From: Dichotomocladium elegans
Taxonomy: Eukaryota > Mucoromycota > Mucoromycetes > Mucorales > Lichtheimiaceae
Direction of reading: 5' to 3'
NCBI GenBank assembly: GCA_025716815.1
Contig: JAIXMN010000004.1
Coordinates: 1,364,001-1,428,000 of the forward strand
Length of the DNA: 64,000 nucleotides
Shown here: in pieces, positions 14,591 to 26,052 of the stretch
Layout: every line of letters starts with the position of its first letter
How positions within the stretch are numbered: the first letter of the stretch is position 1
Program-made: the position numbers and the translations under genes
Notes under the pieces: generated by a model
What the model saw: only the letters and a program-made list of their open reading frames with translations
Databases searched by the model: none
Told to the model about the DNA's origin: nothing

Positions 14591-15882
14591 TTAAACAACC
14601 CGCTCGACTTCGTTTATCAGCTCTTGGAAGTCAAAGTTCTGAGGCTCCTTGTGGAACTTCTCAACGAGCGCAAACTTGTTTTCACCGCCAGTGGCATAGA
14701 ACTGCTGAAGTGCGAATGCCAAAAATTGGGCATTCTGCGTATCAATCATACGTGGGTTATCCGCGATCTCACCCTTCATCAGCACAATGCCCTTCGTATC
14801 CGCCAGTTCAGGGAAATGTGTGATGGTCAAGAATGGACGTGCTTCAGAGCCCTTCGCCTTGTACTCCAGCAAGGATGTGAAATGGACTTGATGAAAGCTG
14901 AACTGCATGAAGAAAAACTCGATACCGCTCTCGCGGGGCATGGGAACAACGAACTATGAGTTGGGAAAGCGCTGTCATTAAGTCTCTAGACCAAAGAGAG
15001 CGCCCGTCGAATCCCCAGCCATTTGTTTACCACAGGGTACTGCTGACTGCGTTTGTATAAAGTGTCATACGTCTCCTTTGGAATGATGGCTGTAATACAA
15101 TCTTTGTCCGCATGATACTCAGTCCAAATTTTGCTGACAGTCTCGGGATCCTCTTTCTCAAGGAGCTCTAGTTTCACGATCTTATCCAGAGTCTACGGTG
15201 TGGCCCCATGTATGGCGTACATGAGCGAGTCGTCGAGCGGCAGGATTGAGAGTCGATGCAACTTACGGGAGCAGATGAATCGTAAGGCAGCTGGGCCTTC
15301 GCTGCCACAGCTTCGGGAGACGGAGGAGCATGTGCTTTGGGTTTGGCAGCTGCTGTCTCAGTGACCTTGGGTCCTGATGCACTTGCTGCTGATGCTGCCT
15401 TTTCACTCTGTGCTTTTTTAAAGCTTTCTCTCGCTTTTGCCTTAAGGTCCTCAACAGACACACCCTTCCTGAATATGATTCTGTCAATTGTCGAGCTCAT
15501 CAAAGTAGGAGGAGCAGCAATATTATATGTGTCCGTGACAGGCGTGAGGGAGAACGAACACTTACTCTTCTGCAATCTTCTTCAGCTTTTCTGCATATTT
15601 TGCGTCATAGTCGATTTTGACACTGTTCGCTTCAGTGGCAATCCGGCGAATGCGTGCTGATGAGCAGCGATGAGAATCGAATGTCTTATGTTATTACATA
15701 TGCATAGAGAAACCACGAAACGGCGCACAAACGTTACCAATTCGTCCTTGACCGAAAGCGGAAATGGTGGGTAGACTAACGACCTCTGCATGACGAATCT
15801 GTCGGAAGACAGTAGCGCGGTTAGCGCTGGTGACACGCGCTGCAGAAGAAGCGCAACATCTAGAGACAAGCGGCAAGAGCAT
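14591..15882 (-). CDS. ATP11: F1-ATP synthase assembly factor ATP11
   Basis: Mitochondrial chaperone that holds the F1 beta subunit during assembly. Five minus-strand exons: 15738-15882, 15566-15656, 15267-15468, 15031-15192, 14591-14953; 320 aa. The N-terminus is Arg/Ser/Ala-rich without acidic residues, fitting a mitochondrial presequence. A basic helical segment (KYAEKLKKIAEE) and an Ala/Lys/Pro spacer come next. The conserved ATP11 core starts at LDKIVKLELLEKEDPETVSK, with SKIWTEYHADKD, then QVHFTSLLEYKAKG and LTITHFPELADTKGIVLM. The last intron removes 14954-15030. It shares a 168-bp promoter region with the divergent uS14m gene, also mitochondrial, so co-expression is plausible (inference). 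Confidence 0.95.
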
Positions 15883-16050
15883 AACGGCCGAAAAGAAAAA
15901 GAAAATAAAAGGGACGAAGCCTTATTTTCTTTCCCATCTTTGGGTGGCTTTGGTCTCCGCTCTATTTGTTTGTTCGTTTCGCCTGTCGAACGGTTCTTTT
16001 ACCCTCCTCATTACCCTTCCTCGTTTTATTTACAACATTCTATTGAAATC

Positions 16051-16350
16051 ATGAGAAGCCGCATTCTTCGAGACATCAAGGCCCGTCAGCTGGTTGCCGA
16101 CAACGAATTAACTCGCCAGGCCTACCGCTTCATTACACGTAACGAGACTTTGCCCGCGCGCGTCCGCCACCAGGCACAATTAGCACTCAACAGCATGCCA
16201 AAGCAATCATCTCCCACCTTTGTTCACAATCGTTGTGTTGCCACAGGCCATGGCCAGGGTATTCTTAGAGAGTTCAAGCTCTGTCGATACCAATTCCGTT
16301 TGAAGGCACTGAATGGCGAGTTGCCTGGTGTCAAGAAAGCCTCGTGGTAA
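16051..16350 (+). CDS. MRP2: Mitochondrial ribosomal protein uS14m
   Basis: Small-subunit mitoribosome protein of the S14 family. A single exon of 99 aa. The C-terminal half has the family signature: HNRCVATGHGQGILREFKLC, RYQFRLKALNGELPGVKKASW (last residues). The family cysteines of zinc-type bacterial S14 are absent, as in most mitochondrial members. No separate presequence is evident, usual for this protein. The ATG lies in a short leader 168 bp from the divergent ATP11 start. An open frame continues upstream from 15790 but overlaps ATP11 and has no homology, so I use the ATG at 16051. Confidence 0.95.
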   Translation: MRSRILRDIKARQLVADNELTRQAYRFITRNETLPARVRHQAQLALNSMPKQSSPTFVHNRCVATGHGQGILREFKLCRYQFRLKALNGELPGVKKASW

Positions 16351-16811
16351 ACAACGAAACGCTTTGGTAGCCGATCTGAACGATTATCCCAACCTCCTCC
16401 GCTTTTTCCATTCACACACACACTCTCTCTCTCTCCCATAAAAAAACCAAACCGCGCAGTTGCATTTCTGTAAAGCCGTTAAAAATCCTTCTTTTGTGTC
16501 AAGAAAAACCCATCATGCGCATTTCATCCTCTCTCATCCCTGCCATATGCCGCTTATGGAATGATATAGGGGTTTTCTTTTTAATAAATAGATTTCCAAC
16601 TCAATAATCGCCTATTTCGATGTAGAATGGACGTTTGCAATAGCCTCGATCTCTAGGAGTTAGATTTCACCATTTTGTTTATCAGCACTCGTTCGTCGAA
16701 CAAGCGTGTACGAGATTCAAAGTCCTCTGATGCTTGCCGTGGCTGAAGTAACAAAAAAATGTTTCCCATGAAAAAAGGAACCTGCCCTTTCCCCCTCTAT
16801 CATTTTTGAAA
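16351..16811. other. Intergenic, 3' UTR of uS14m and promoter of MTAP
   Basis: Contains a CT/CA-rich microsatellite near 16413-16437 and nothing else I can name. Confidence 0.6.
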
Positions 16812-17766
16812 ATGCACGACGTCAAGATTGCAGTTATTGGTGGCTCTGGCTTGTATCACTTGGACAACCTCGAAGTTGTTGAGGAAGTGAACCCCGAAAC
16901 TGTGAGTAGTGGATAATGACCATGATGACTTTTTCTCGTTTGGCTTGACTCATTGAAGAGATAAGCCCTGGGGCTTCCCTAGCGACAAGATCATCATTGC
17001 TCGTTTGCCAAGTGGCACCAAGATCGCATTCTTGGCCCGTCATGGCCGTGGTCATTATCTGACCCCGACCGAGGTTCCTGTTCGCGCCAATATTGCGGCC
17101 CTGAAGCACCTTGGCGTCGAGGCGATTCTTGCATTTTCTGCTGTCGGATCCCTTCGCGAGGAGATTCCTCCATGCGATTTTGTTCTTCCGGATCAGTTGA
17201 TTGACCGCACCCGGGGACTTCGGCCATCAACTTTCTTTGGTGAAGGTGTGGTAGCCCATGCACTTTTTGCTGAGCCCTTCCACAAAGGCATTGCGGATCT
17301 CGTGTATGCCCAGCGCGAGAAACTCGAGTTTGGCTCGACGCTTCATCGCAACAAGACCGCGGTGTGCATGGAAGGCCCAGCCTTCTCAACTAAGGCCGAG
17401 TCGCACATGTACCGCAGCTGGGGTGCTGACGTGATCAACATGTCGGCTCTACCCGAGGCCAAGCTTGCGCGCGAGGCCGAAATCGCATATCAGATGGTGT
17501 GCATGTCGACCGACTATGACTGCTGGCGCGAGGATGAGGAGGGCTCGGTCACTGTTGAGACAGTGATGCAGAACATGGTCAACAACTCGACCAACGCAAA
17601 GACGCTCTTGAATGCTGTCCTGCCCCACTTGGACGAAGCCGTCCGCAACAACCAGCTCAAGCCCGACCTCAAGGGCTCGATGAAGTTTGCGGGCATGACC
17701 TCACATGAAAAGAAGAATCCGGAAACGGTCAAGAAATTAGATTATATTTTGCCTGGTTACTTCTAA
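16812..17766 (+). CDS. MEU1: S-methyl-5'-thioadenosine phosphorylase
   Basis: Methionine salvage enzyme: cleaves methylthioadenosine with phosphate to adenine and methylthioribose 1-phosphate. Two exons, 16812-16901 and 16966-17766, give 296 aa. Phosphate and base site motifs of trimeric MTAP are visible: GGSGLY near residue 10, RHGRGHYLTPTEVP, FSAVGSLREEI, FVLPDQLIDRT, MEGPAFSTKAES and WGADVINMSALPEAKLAREA, then STDYDCW. The usual PGDF before VLPDQ is PCDF here. The signature GAVGSL/SAVGSLREE and the STDYD purine motif point to MTAP rather than purine nucleoside phosphorylase. Converges with the RING-RRM gene, whose stop is only 69 bp away. Confidence 0.95.
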
Positions 17767-17835
17767 GGCAATTAAACAATGTATAATACCAGAATGGGTA
17801 ATTGAAAACAGAGACAGAAGAGGGAGACAAGATGC

Positions 17836-19838
17836 TTAGACGGGCAAGATCTGGTCATGCAGCGAGAGGGACGACGATGTGGAACTGGGTGACTTTGGAG
17901 TGCTGTAAAACATATCGTTGTCATGGAGTGATAAACCATTGAACTGCTCTAATACAGTCTTGGTGGGGTCGTTGAAGTAGGCGAGGAGTCCGTCTTGGCC
18001 ATCAAATTGCTGCTGATGTGCCCTAGGTGTCTTGAGATGCTCTAGTTTCGCATACCTCTGTGGCGGTAGGGGAGCAAAGGCATAATAATTGATGGGCCTG
18101 ATTGGCTGACAAAAGTTGGCGTTGGCGGCAGGGGTGGACACTGGCAAAAGATAGTGAATAAGGTCATGGGGACATTCCAAGCGAGCTGTCTGAAGAAGCA
18201 TCGTCTTCTGGCGTTCTGTGAAGGCGGGACACATGATTCCTGCTCGGGTTAGGCGCTCCAACAAGGTGGGGTCGATTTGGACGTAGTCTTTTGACAGATG
18301 GGTCTTTAGGGATTCTGAGGAGAGGAGGGGGAAAGAACCACCAGCCTATCAGTCAGTCTTCTATGCTGTAGTATCTCTAGCCAAAGGAACGCACTGTACC
18401 AATAGAAAGTTTGAGCATTTCGTAGATGTGGTCCCTATGCATGGTCGAAATCAAATGGGCTTGGTGCCACGGGTATTTGGTGATAACGCTTATGATGTTC
18501 TCAAAGGGGCGCTCTGCGCATTTGCGCGAAAAATGAAGCTTGTAATTTTTGCACACGACCAGGAGCGAGTTGATCTCTTCTCGGGTCACGAAGGGGGGAC
18601 AGCCCGAGCTGCTGCCGCCACCAGCGGCGGTCGACATGCTCTTGACGACTTCCGAAGCAGGAGGGATGGCCGAAACACCGCAGAACTGACCCCGCCACTT
18701 TGGAAATACTACCCTCAGCAAGTCCTCCTGACTGCATTCCGACACCGTGACAATCCGTCCCTTGAGCGGCTTGTGATGCCGTGTTTCAATAGCGCGGCGG
18801 AGATCAGCCATGCCAGCAAATTCGACGTACGCATCCGAAAGAGTTTTCCCGGTCGTGCGGTCCATCATGATATGAATGGACTGCGCGTGGGTTGCCAGGT
18901 TTGGACTGCGGCAGTTACCGAAAAAGTTGCGAATGTCATTCTGGGAGACGTCCCAGGGAATCTAGTTAAAATTTCTCCTGTCAGCGCGATATGGCTCATG
19001 TTTTGGAGACAGCTATGTGCGTGTAACCTACATTTGTGAGCTTAGCGCATGGATATTGAGGAGGAGGAGTGAGTAGCGGGTGGTGGTGTTGGTTGCCTTG
19101 GAAAGGGTGGTGGACGGGGATCCGGGCATCGCTGTCCCAGAAGGGTTCGGCAGAGACCTATGACAAAAACCTTCCATTGTCAAACCGCACATGTAGGGTC
19201 ACTATGGTGCATCAATGCGTCTTTTGTTTTTTACCTGCGTGCAGCAAAGGGGACATGAAGAAGCACCTAGAGATGCAGCGCAAGTCTCACAGATGGCGTG
19301 CCCACAGGACTGAGAACCGGCATGAGGAGATGAGCAGTACGCACAGCACAGACTCATCGTCATTATCGGCGCCGAACATCCGCGGCGCCAATCCATCATT
19401 GGCACAGGCCGATGTGACGATACATCTTCCCCGTCTGTGGCAACAGAGTGTTTTCGTAGAAAGTCGCTACCATTGCCATTCGTGCCAAACCACTCCCAGG
19501 AGGACGACGACTGGTCAAAGAGCGAATATTCTGGGTTGGTGCTATTGGTTGTAAACGAGGAAGACGAGGAGGTCAATGGCGTGGGCGGTTGGATTGGGGA
19601 TTGTTGTGATCTCTTTTGACTTTTGCACATCGTCATGGTCGGTGCTGTCGTTAGCCTCAACGGTGTCGCTTCGGAACCGTCATACTTGCGCAACGTAGAT
19701 GACGCTGCTGGTGGCGCTGTTGAGTGGATGGTGATGTAATCTGTCAATGGATAACTGGCTATAATTGTCATACAGAAGAATGAGAACTACGATGGTACAG
19801 TGTTTTTCCTTAAGAGTCCAAGTACCTGGCTCGTACAT
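17836..19838 (-). CDS. RING-finger plus RRM RNA-binding protein
   Basis: I favour five minus-strand exons: 19826-19838, 19235-19740, 19032-19157, 18400-18961, 17836-18314; 561 aa. The 13-nt first exon is joined by a clean GTACTT...GACAG intron; reading through it instead, an ATG at 19771 would give 567 aa. Around residue 135-175 is a compact Cys/His finger (CCAYCSSPH ... CGHAICETCAASLGASSCPLCC), a RING-like C3HC4 pattern. Next an RRM: IPWDVSQNDIRNFFG (RNP2 side), MMDRTTGKTLSDAYVEF (RNP1 side), then a conserved block (FVTREEINSLLVVCKNYK; YPWHQAHLISTMHRDHIYEM) that I associate with an uncharacterised fungal RRM family. The N-terminus is Ser/Thr/Pro-rich. Suggests an RNA-binding E3 ligase or a structural zinc finger; the role is not known to me. 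Confidence 0.8.
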
Positions 19839-20896
19839 GTTTAGGAAAAATAAAGAAGAAATAAAACAGCAAGGATTTGAAAGGTGACGCGCTCGCACAT
19901 TTATATACATGGTGTCGTTCTTGGTCCAGCTGTAATATAGAGTGAGAGAGGATAAATGAAACTCAATAGCGCGTTTGTGTGTTATCCCCTTTCCTGTGAG
20001 CATTATTAAAATTTACCTCTTCATTCGCTCAGATTATCTTAAGCTTTCTTGAATAAAACACAAAGAAAGAGCTCTTATAAGATAGCCTTTTATGGGAGTT
20101 ATTAACCAGATTAGGTGGGGTCCCCTATCACTTATACCTTGGAATGGAGCCCGTTTTGGTGAAGGCACCTATGCACATAGTAAACTTTTAACATTTAATT
20201 CTTATCAAATAACAACAGCTACTCCCTTCACGCTCTCTGCTCACCCGCATAAGCCAGCTAATATATTGCCAAGGGCATAGGTGGGACATGGAAGATTCTG
20301 TGAAGCTTAGGAAACGCTATGACCATGTGAATGCTCACGTATGCATCCATGCATCCGCTCGCATAAATTACAGACGCCAATTTCTTTTCCTTTCACGAGT
20401 GCATTTGCTATGATCAACATGTCGCCATAAAAGCATCATTTTATCAAATGACAACAGCTTGATAATTCGAGGGTTCATTGCTACTGAAAAGATCAAAAGA
20501 TGATTATGTACTATTTAATTGATAGTTTCCATTCAAAGCATCTTTCTGAAGGCAGCAGTATACCAATTTTCCCCGCTCATGTTTTATTCATGTTTAGGAT
20601 AGTGAACATCTTTACGCAAACAAGCGGCAATGTCCAATCTTCTTCTTCCCGCACTGATTATTCAGTCACATATCTAAGGTACGATCGAACCCTGAAATAA
20701 ATGAAGGGGCCATTAGATGGGCAGGAGTTAATTCAAACAGGACCTTATGAAGAGAAAGGGGGTGTAGAGATACGAATTTTGCATCGAGACGTTGCAAAAG
20801 ACAGAGAACGAGTGGAGAGAGGGGATAAATAGAATAGGACTACCCCGCATGGGCCAATACAACAAGCCTTATCCCCTTTTTAAGTACAAGAGCATA
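19839..20896. other. Intergenic, nothing assigned
   Basis: About 1 kb of AT-rich DNA between the RING-RRM promoter and the PPxY-CaaX gene 3' end. A 17-bp stretch TATCAAATAACAACAGCT at 20205 recurs with one change at 20444. No gene recognised. Confidence 0.5.
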
Positions 20897-21280
20897 TCAC
20901 ATAATCACACATTTATTAGTCGGTGAATGGGATGCTTCTCCAGATCTGGCCTGGTATGCATCTTCCCGAAAGGAAACCTGGTCTGGCGCATGAAACGGAA
21001 GTGCGTTTTGGATTGCCGCGATCGATCTACTTTCATAGGCTGGCGGAGGCGCCTCCTGCACGGTACCTGCAACGGAGAAGACAGTAGGCGGACACCTGAG
21101 CGAGTGCACGAACTGTTTTCCACGAACGGCCATGGTCTTCCAGTCTCTGTTTGGGGGCTGTCGCGGGCTCCAGAAGGTAGGGCGAGCCTGTAGACTCTTG
21201 TTAGAGTTATCATGAGGGTATGGTGGAGGAGGAGTGTCAGGCAAAAGCACTTCTTGGTCGTCCTGGAGAAGCTGATTCAT
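20897..21280 (-). CDS. Small PPxY protein with C-terminal CaaX box
   Basis: A 127-aa single-exon frame, rich in Pro, Ser and Gln, with no signal peptide or membrane span. Two PPxY motifs are plain: PPPPYPHD near residue 18 and PPPAYES near residue 78; both fit WW-domain ligands such as those bound by Rsp5/Nedd4 ubiquitin ligases. The last four residues are CVIM, a textbook CaaX farnesylation signal, preceded by a polar stretch. Known biology predicts farnesylation, trimming and methylation by STE14, encoded 8 kb away. I do not recognise the family. The architecture suggests a small membrane-tethered adaptor that brings a WW-domain ligase to membranes; that is inference. It is the upstream neighbour of carRP at a distance of 1.7 kb and is divergent from it. 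Confidence 0.7.
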   Translation of the reverse strand: MNQLLQDDQEVLLPDTPPPPYPHDNSNKSLQARPTFWSPRQPPNRDWKTMAVRGKQFVHSLRCPPTVFSVAGTVQEAPPPAYESRSIAAIQNALPFHAPDQVSFREDAYQARSGEASHSPTNKCVIM

Positions 21281-22903
21281 TTTTTCAGTTCTGTAAAGTT
21301 CAAAAGAGATGAAATTCTCATTCTGTGTAGTTATTTATGACCTCCATAAAAGAACCGTGGATGTTGTGTCGTGTTTTGATGTGCCATAACAAGTCCGGAA
21401 GAAAACAATGCACCACTTTGGTTACCACTGCTTCGCGCAAGAATTATTTACCGGATATTGACTCTCAGACGAGGATTTAACTTCTAAAAGCGGTAATTAA
21501 AGACAACGAAACCAAGCCTTGAAAGGCCAAGCTTCTTGCTTTTTTTTTGTGTGTGTGTATGCGTTCATTGGGGGTGGGGGTGGGCAGGAGAAGCGAGTTT
21601 GTGCAATCCATGATTTCGAAGAAATCCTATTTTTCCCTGATTTAAGTGTTTTTTTTTACTTTGGTCACACTACAACGGAATCTTCTTGACATACTATCGA
21701 ATATCGCTAAAACGGGTAAATTTTCCTGTGCAACACGAGCGCTCGGGAAAACGGATGCGCCATACGAGGCTAGCAGATACAGTGACCGATAGCAGCCAGC
21801 GGTTGGGGGGGGGTGCGTTGAGAGCTAATATCTGAGGAAAATGAACAAGCATGCAAGGAAGATCATCTTAAGAGATGATAGAGGGAGATAAAGTCTTGTT
21901 TGTGCCAACTAGATGTGATTCTTCCTCCATATTCAACCCATTTCAGCAATAATAATAACGAATGTGGAATAAAGACCACAATAGCCCTTTGTTTCTGTTC
22001 CCACTTGCGCAGGATCGACCTCGTGCTCCTGTCTGGATCCACGACACTCTCAAAGACCTCAGCTACTTTAAGCGCCGATAGAGATGGCAAAAAAACAGGT
22101 GAGCTACAGCCTCAGAAACCTGGAACGCATTGAACTCAATTATCTAACTCCACTTGGGCATCCTTGTCCATTTTACCCACGTTGCATGTCAAGGGGTAAT
22201 GAACAATGAAATCCATCTGCCTGCATCCGACAGAAACACCTTTTTAGAAATCGCTTGGTCAGATTGTATATTTCGTGTCTTCCGTACCACTTTGAACATT
22301 CTTCTTTTTCTTTCTTTCATTTTTAAGAAATGAGATGTCTAATTGATCCTAAAATAGACAAATCTAAAAGAGTCTTGCCATAGCACGAAATGAGTGATGT
22401 CTCACGGGCAAAATTGTGATATCAATGTAGTAGGCCGATGAAAGTGCAAGAGCTTTTGAACCAATTTGAGGATGCAATACCCTCCTCCCGTTTTTAATGC
22501 GGATAATGTATGCCAAGTTTATAAGATTTTTCGCGTACAAGTCGTTGTACCATAACAGCAATGATGTTGATCTCCCCTGCATTCTTAAAGGATTTCCCAA
22601 GCAACTAGTAGATTTATGGCGTATACGCTATTAGAGAACATCCCACAGTAGATGACGGACGACAAGTCCCCGTTGCAAGCGACAATGAAAACGGACATCT
22701 TCTACCCAACCGATTTTTGACCTGAAATGGAAGTGCACATGAGGGGGTTAATTCGACCGCTCTGACCCTCAAGTACAGTCTGCTTTGAGAAATCCATCTA
22801 GTGATGGCCAAAGGGTCTTGCGCAAGGATCCCTTCGGCCCCTCCTATTGTGTCAAGGAGACGGCACATTGACAAAGAATCGGTCAATGAATGGAGATACA
22901 GGT
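21281..22903. other. Intergenic, upstream of carRP; no carB
   Basis: 1.6 kb searched on both strands for phytoene desaturase fragments (an N-terminal dinucleotide fold would be expected divergent from carRP). None seen. Poly-T runs at 21540 and 21650, a G-rich run at 21803. No gene called. Confidence 0.6.
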
Positions 22904-22910
22904 TATAAAA
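22904..22910 (+). promoter_or_regulatory. TATA box of carRP
   Basis: TATAAAA 91 bp before the carRP start codon. I looked for a light-response APE-type box (GAANNTTGCC) just upstream and found no exact match. Confidence 0.55.
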
Positions 22911-23000
22911 GATTCGTCAACGACATTGGATTCCTAACTCTATTGCACTTCGTCTAATACTTATTACAACTCGTCCTATAATATACACATTACACATACG

Positions 23001-24884
23001 ATGCTTACCTACATGGAAATCCACCTCTATTATACTTTGCCCGTTGTCGGTCTATTATTTACTCTTCTTCGTCCATTTCATTCGCCTCAAAACACATTCA
23101 GATACGTTTTCCTCTCGATCATGGCCTTTCTTACTGCGTCTCCATGGGATAATTACATTGTTCGCCATCGTGCCTGGTGGTACTGTCACTCGTGCGTTAC
23201 TGCTGTCATCGGCTATGTTCCTCTGGAAGAATACATGTTCTTTATCATCATGACACTGATGACCGTCGCCTTTGCCGATCTCACGATGCGATGGCACCTT
23301 CCGAGCGCATTCATTAAGCCACATGACTCTAGTTCTCGTTCATTGCTCATCCGTTACGTCCCAATTGGCTTATTTCTCGCTGTCGGTGTGAAAGCATGGG
23401 TAACGTACATGTGGGTGAACGCCACCAAATTCTGTATTGACATTAATTTATCGTCGCGTTTGTATTACTAGAATCTGGCGATTCCTGACACCCGCTTATT
23501 CTATGGAAGTTGTATACTCTGGTATGTCTGTCCCGTGCTGGCACTGCTTTGGTTTGGTGCAAGCGAATACATTTGCAGGCGCTGGCGCGCGGTCTCCATT
23601 TCGATCATTGTCCCGACCGTTTATCTCTGCTGGGTCGACCAGGTAGCCATTGCTGCCGGGACCTGGCATATCTCCATCCGAACCAGCACCGGCACTATGG
23701 TTGCGCCAAATCTGCCACTCGAGGAATTCATGTTTTTCGCATTGATCAACGTGGTTCTGGTCTTTGCGACCTGTGCAATTGATAGAGCGCAGACTATTAT
23801 CCATCTACACAACTCAAATCTAGGGGCAAGTCCAATCATGTCGTTGCAGACATATTTTCTTAGCCTTGTTCGTGCCTTTTGCCTTTCTGATCAGCAGCTC
23901 AATCGCCAGTTATTCCGAGACTCTCATACTACGTGGGAAATCCTGAGGGAAGCGTCCTATTCATTCTACACCGCCTCTGCTGCCTTTCCTGTTGAGGTCC
24001 GTCAAGATCTTGGCGTGCTCTACGGTTTCTGCCGCGCAACTGATGATCTGGCCGACAACGAAGCATTGCCGGTCGAGAAGCGCAAGGCGCAGATTGCATT
24101 GGTCCGCGACGCCGTCAGCCTCATTTTTAGCGCGAAGCAACCGAAAATTCACTGGTCCAAATATGAACAGCATCTTCCGTCAAGCTGCGTAGCATCGCTC
24201 CGGGCCTTTTCCCGACTCGGGCCGGTGCTCCCGCTCGATGCGATTAACGAGCTCTTAGACGGCTATCACTTTGACCTCGACGGCCAGATGGTGAAGGATA
24301 TCAAGGATCTAGAATATTACTCCGCGTGCGTTGCCAGCAGTGTTGGCGAAATGTGTACCTATCTCATGCTCAAAGGACGCAGCGATCCCTGGACGATTCA
24401 ATGCGCGCGCGACATGGGCCTAGTTCTCCAGTACACAAACATTGCCCGAGATATCGTCACAGACTCCCTGCAACTAGGCCGATGCTATCTCCCTCGCGAC
24501 TGGCTGACGGATGCCGAGTACAACCTCATCATCGGCGGCGAGGCACGCGCGCTTGGCAATCGACGACTACGGGAGCTTGCAGTAAGATTGGTGTCAATGG
24601 CGAAGGATATCGAACAACGTGCGCTTCGTGGCATCCGCCAACTGCCCACAGAATGCCAGGGTGGTGTCAGTGCGGCATGTGCGGTCTACAGTGCAATCGG
24701 CGACGAAATCCTCAGCATGTCAGAATATCCTATCCGTGCCTATGTGTCCAAGGCCCGACGAGCATGGATAGTGTTCAAGAACGTATATGGTTTGGAGAAG
24801 TATATCCGCTTCCATCGCACCTGCAACCTCAATATGAGACAGCGCACGGGAAAGGGCAAAGTGCGTGCATTCATGGTCAAATAA
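23001..24884 (+). CDS. carRP: Bifunctional lycopene cyclase / phytoene synthase
   Basis: Two exons, 23001-23399 and 23472-24884, give 603 aa, close to the 600-615 aa of Mucor, Blakeslea and Phycomyces. The first 240 residues are the heterodimeric-type lycopene cyclase: two repeats of membrane helices, each with the PLEE signature (VPLEEYMFF and LPLEEFMFF). The rest is phytoene synthase of the trans-isoprenyl transferase fold: [13 protein letters not shown] with the first Asp-rich motif and [19 protein letters not shown] with the second. It condenses two GGPP to phytoene and later cyclises lycopene to beta-carotene at the ER membrane. All catalytic motifs look intact. Unlike the classic Mucorales cluster, no divergent carB is next to it. 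A TATA box is 91 bp upstream of the ATG. Confidence 0.97.
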
Positions 24885-25386
24885 TAAAAGACCGTTGATT
24901 AAAACATGACTGAGATAAAAAACACAGCCAACCACTTGTAATAACTTCCTTAAATGGTGATACACATTTTGCTGGGCGATCTAGATCCGGGGGGTGGATG
25001 GGTGTGGAGTGCTCTGAATTGGGCGTTGCTTACAATTTTGGAAAACCCCGGGTTTCACTACAGTCCTGAGGCTTTGCAATGAGGGAAGGTCCCTTACTTC
25101 CATACCTCCCTTCCTTTGCTTGCACCCCCAACTTTCCCCCCGGTGGGGGGCACCCCCAACACACACCCAATGTAAATTTCTCCATCCAAAGTATTGCAGT
25201 GGGTAGCAAAACGAAATTGGTAACACACGTGCTTCCTCTAAGTTGGGATCGTCGATTGCCTAAAATCGGACTCAAGAAGTACAAGAAAATTCAGCACCGG
25301 CTCTTCAAATCAACTGAAGTGAAACGTTTCCTGAAGTTCTTTTTGGTCCGCGCTTTCCTGGAAAACGCATTTTTCGTCAAATTTGG
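24885..25386. other. Intergenic carRP 3' UTR / AT-hook gene promoter
   Basis: Contains C- and G-rich tracts (25135-25155). An open frame from 25079 continues into the AT-hook gene but lies upstream of its TATA box and is treated as non-coding. Confidence 0.6.
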
Positions 25387-25393
25387 TATAAAT
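25387..25393 (+). promoter_or_regulatory. TATA box of the AT-hook gene
   Basis: TATAAAT followed by CT-rich leader; it lies downstream of the upstream in-frame starts and so sets the ATG at 25535 as the likely start. Confidence 0.55.
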
Positions 25394-25534
25394 CCCACTG
25401 TCCCCCTCTCATTCGACTCAACTCCATACATCCTCTTCTCCCCCCCCACTTTTCTTAGTTTTTCATTCCCTCTTTCTCAAAAGAACACTTCTCTCATCTT
25501 TTCCCTCGACCTTACTCAACGAGCCCATACCCTC

Positions 25535-26021
25535 ATGTCCGCAAATCCTACTACTTTACCGTCCATCTCGGATTTGCTAAACGGCCATCCGCCTTCCCCG
25601 CCGCTACCGAATAAACTTCAGACCCCTGCCTTTAACTTGTCGCCAGCCTCGCCTGTGGCCCAACATCCACCATCTCCACCTCACTCGCTGGTCCAGTCAC
25701 CACAATACAACCATAACCACCTCTGCCCATTTCCTACGATATCTCCTCTCCTCTCCCCTGTCGATTCCTGTTCATCAACTTCGTCCTTTTCCAAGTCTCC
25801 GCTTATGACTCCCTCGCTCTCGCCACGACCGTCCACCCACCATCTATCAGCGCCTGCTCTTGACGAACTACCTCCTCTCCAAGGTTATGATCCACCGCTC
25901 CGGAGGCTCTCTTCAAATACACCTCAAGTTGCACCTTGGAGCATTCAAGATACTCAGCGCACCTCATTATCACCGTCTTCTGCTGCCAATCCACCGCACC
26001 TGCGACTAATGGAAGAGCAGC

Positions 26022-26052
<31 letters not shown>

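Noticed and set aside
22400..22420. Near match to a light-response APE box upstream of carRP
   Set aside because: GGCAAAATTG differs from the GGCAANNTTC consensus at the last base and is 600 bp away.
25079..25534. In-frame upstream extension of the AT-hook protein by 152 codons
   Set aside because: Lies across the TATA box at 25387 and CT-rich leader; translation is low-complexity.
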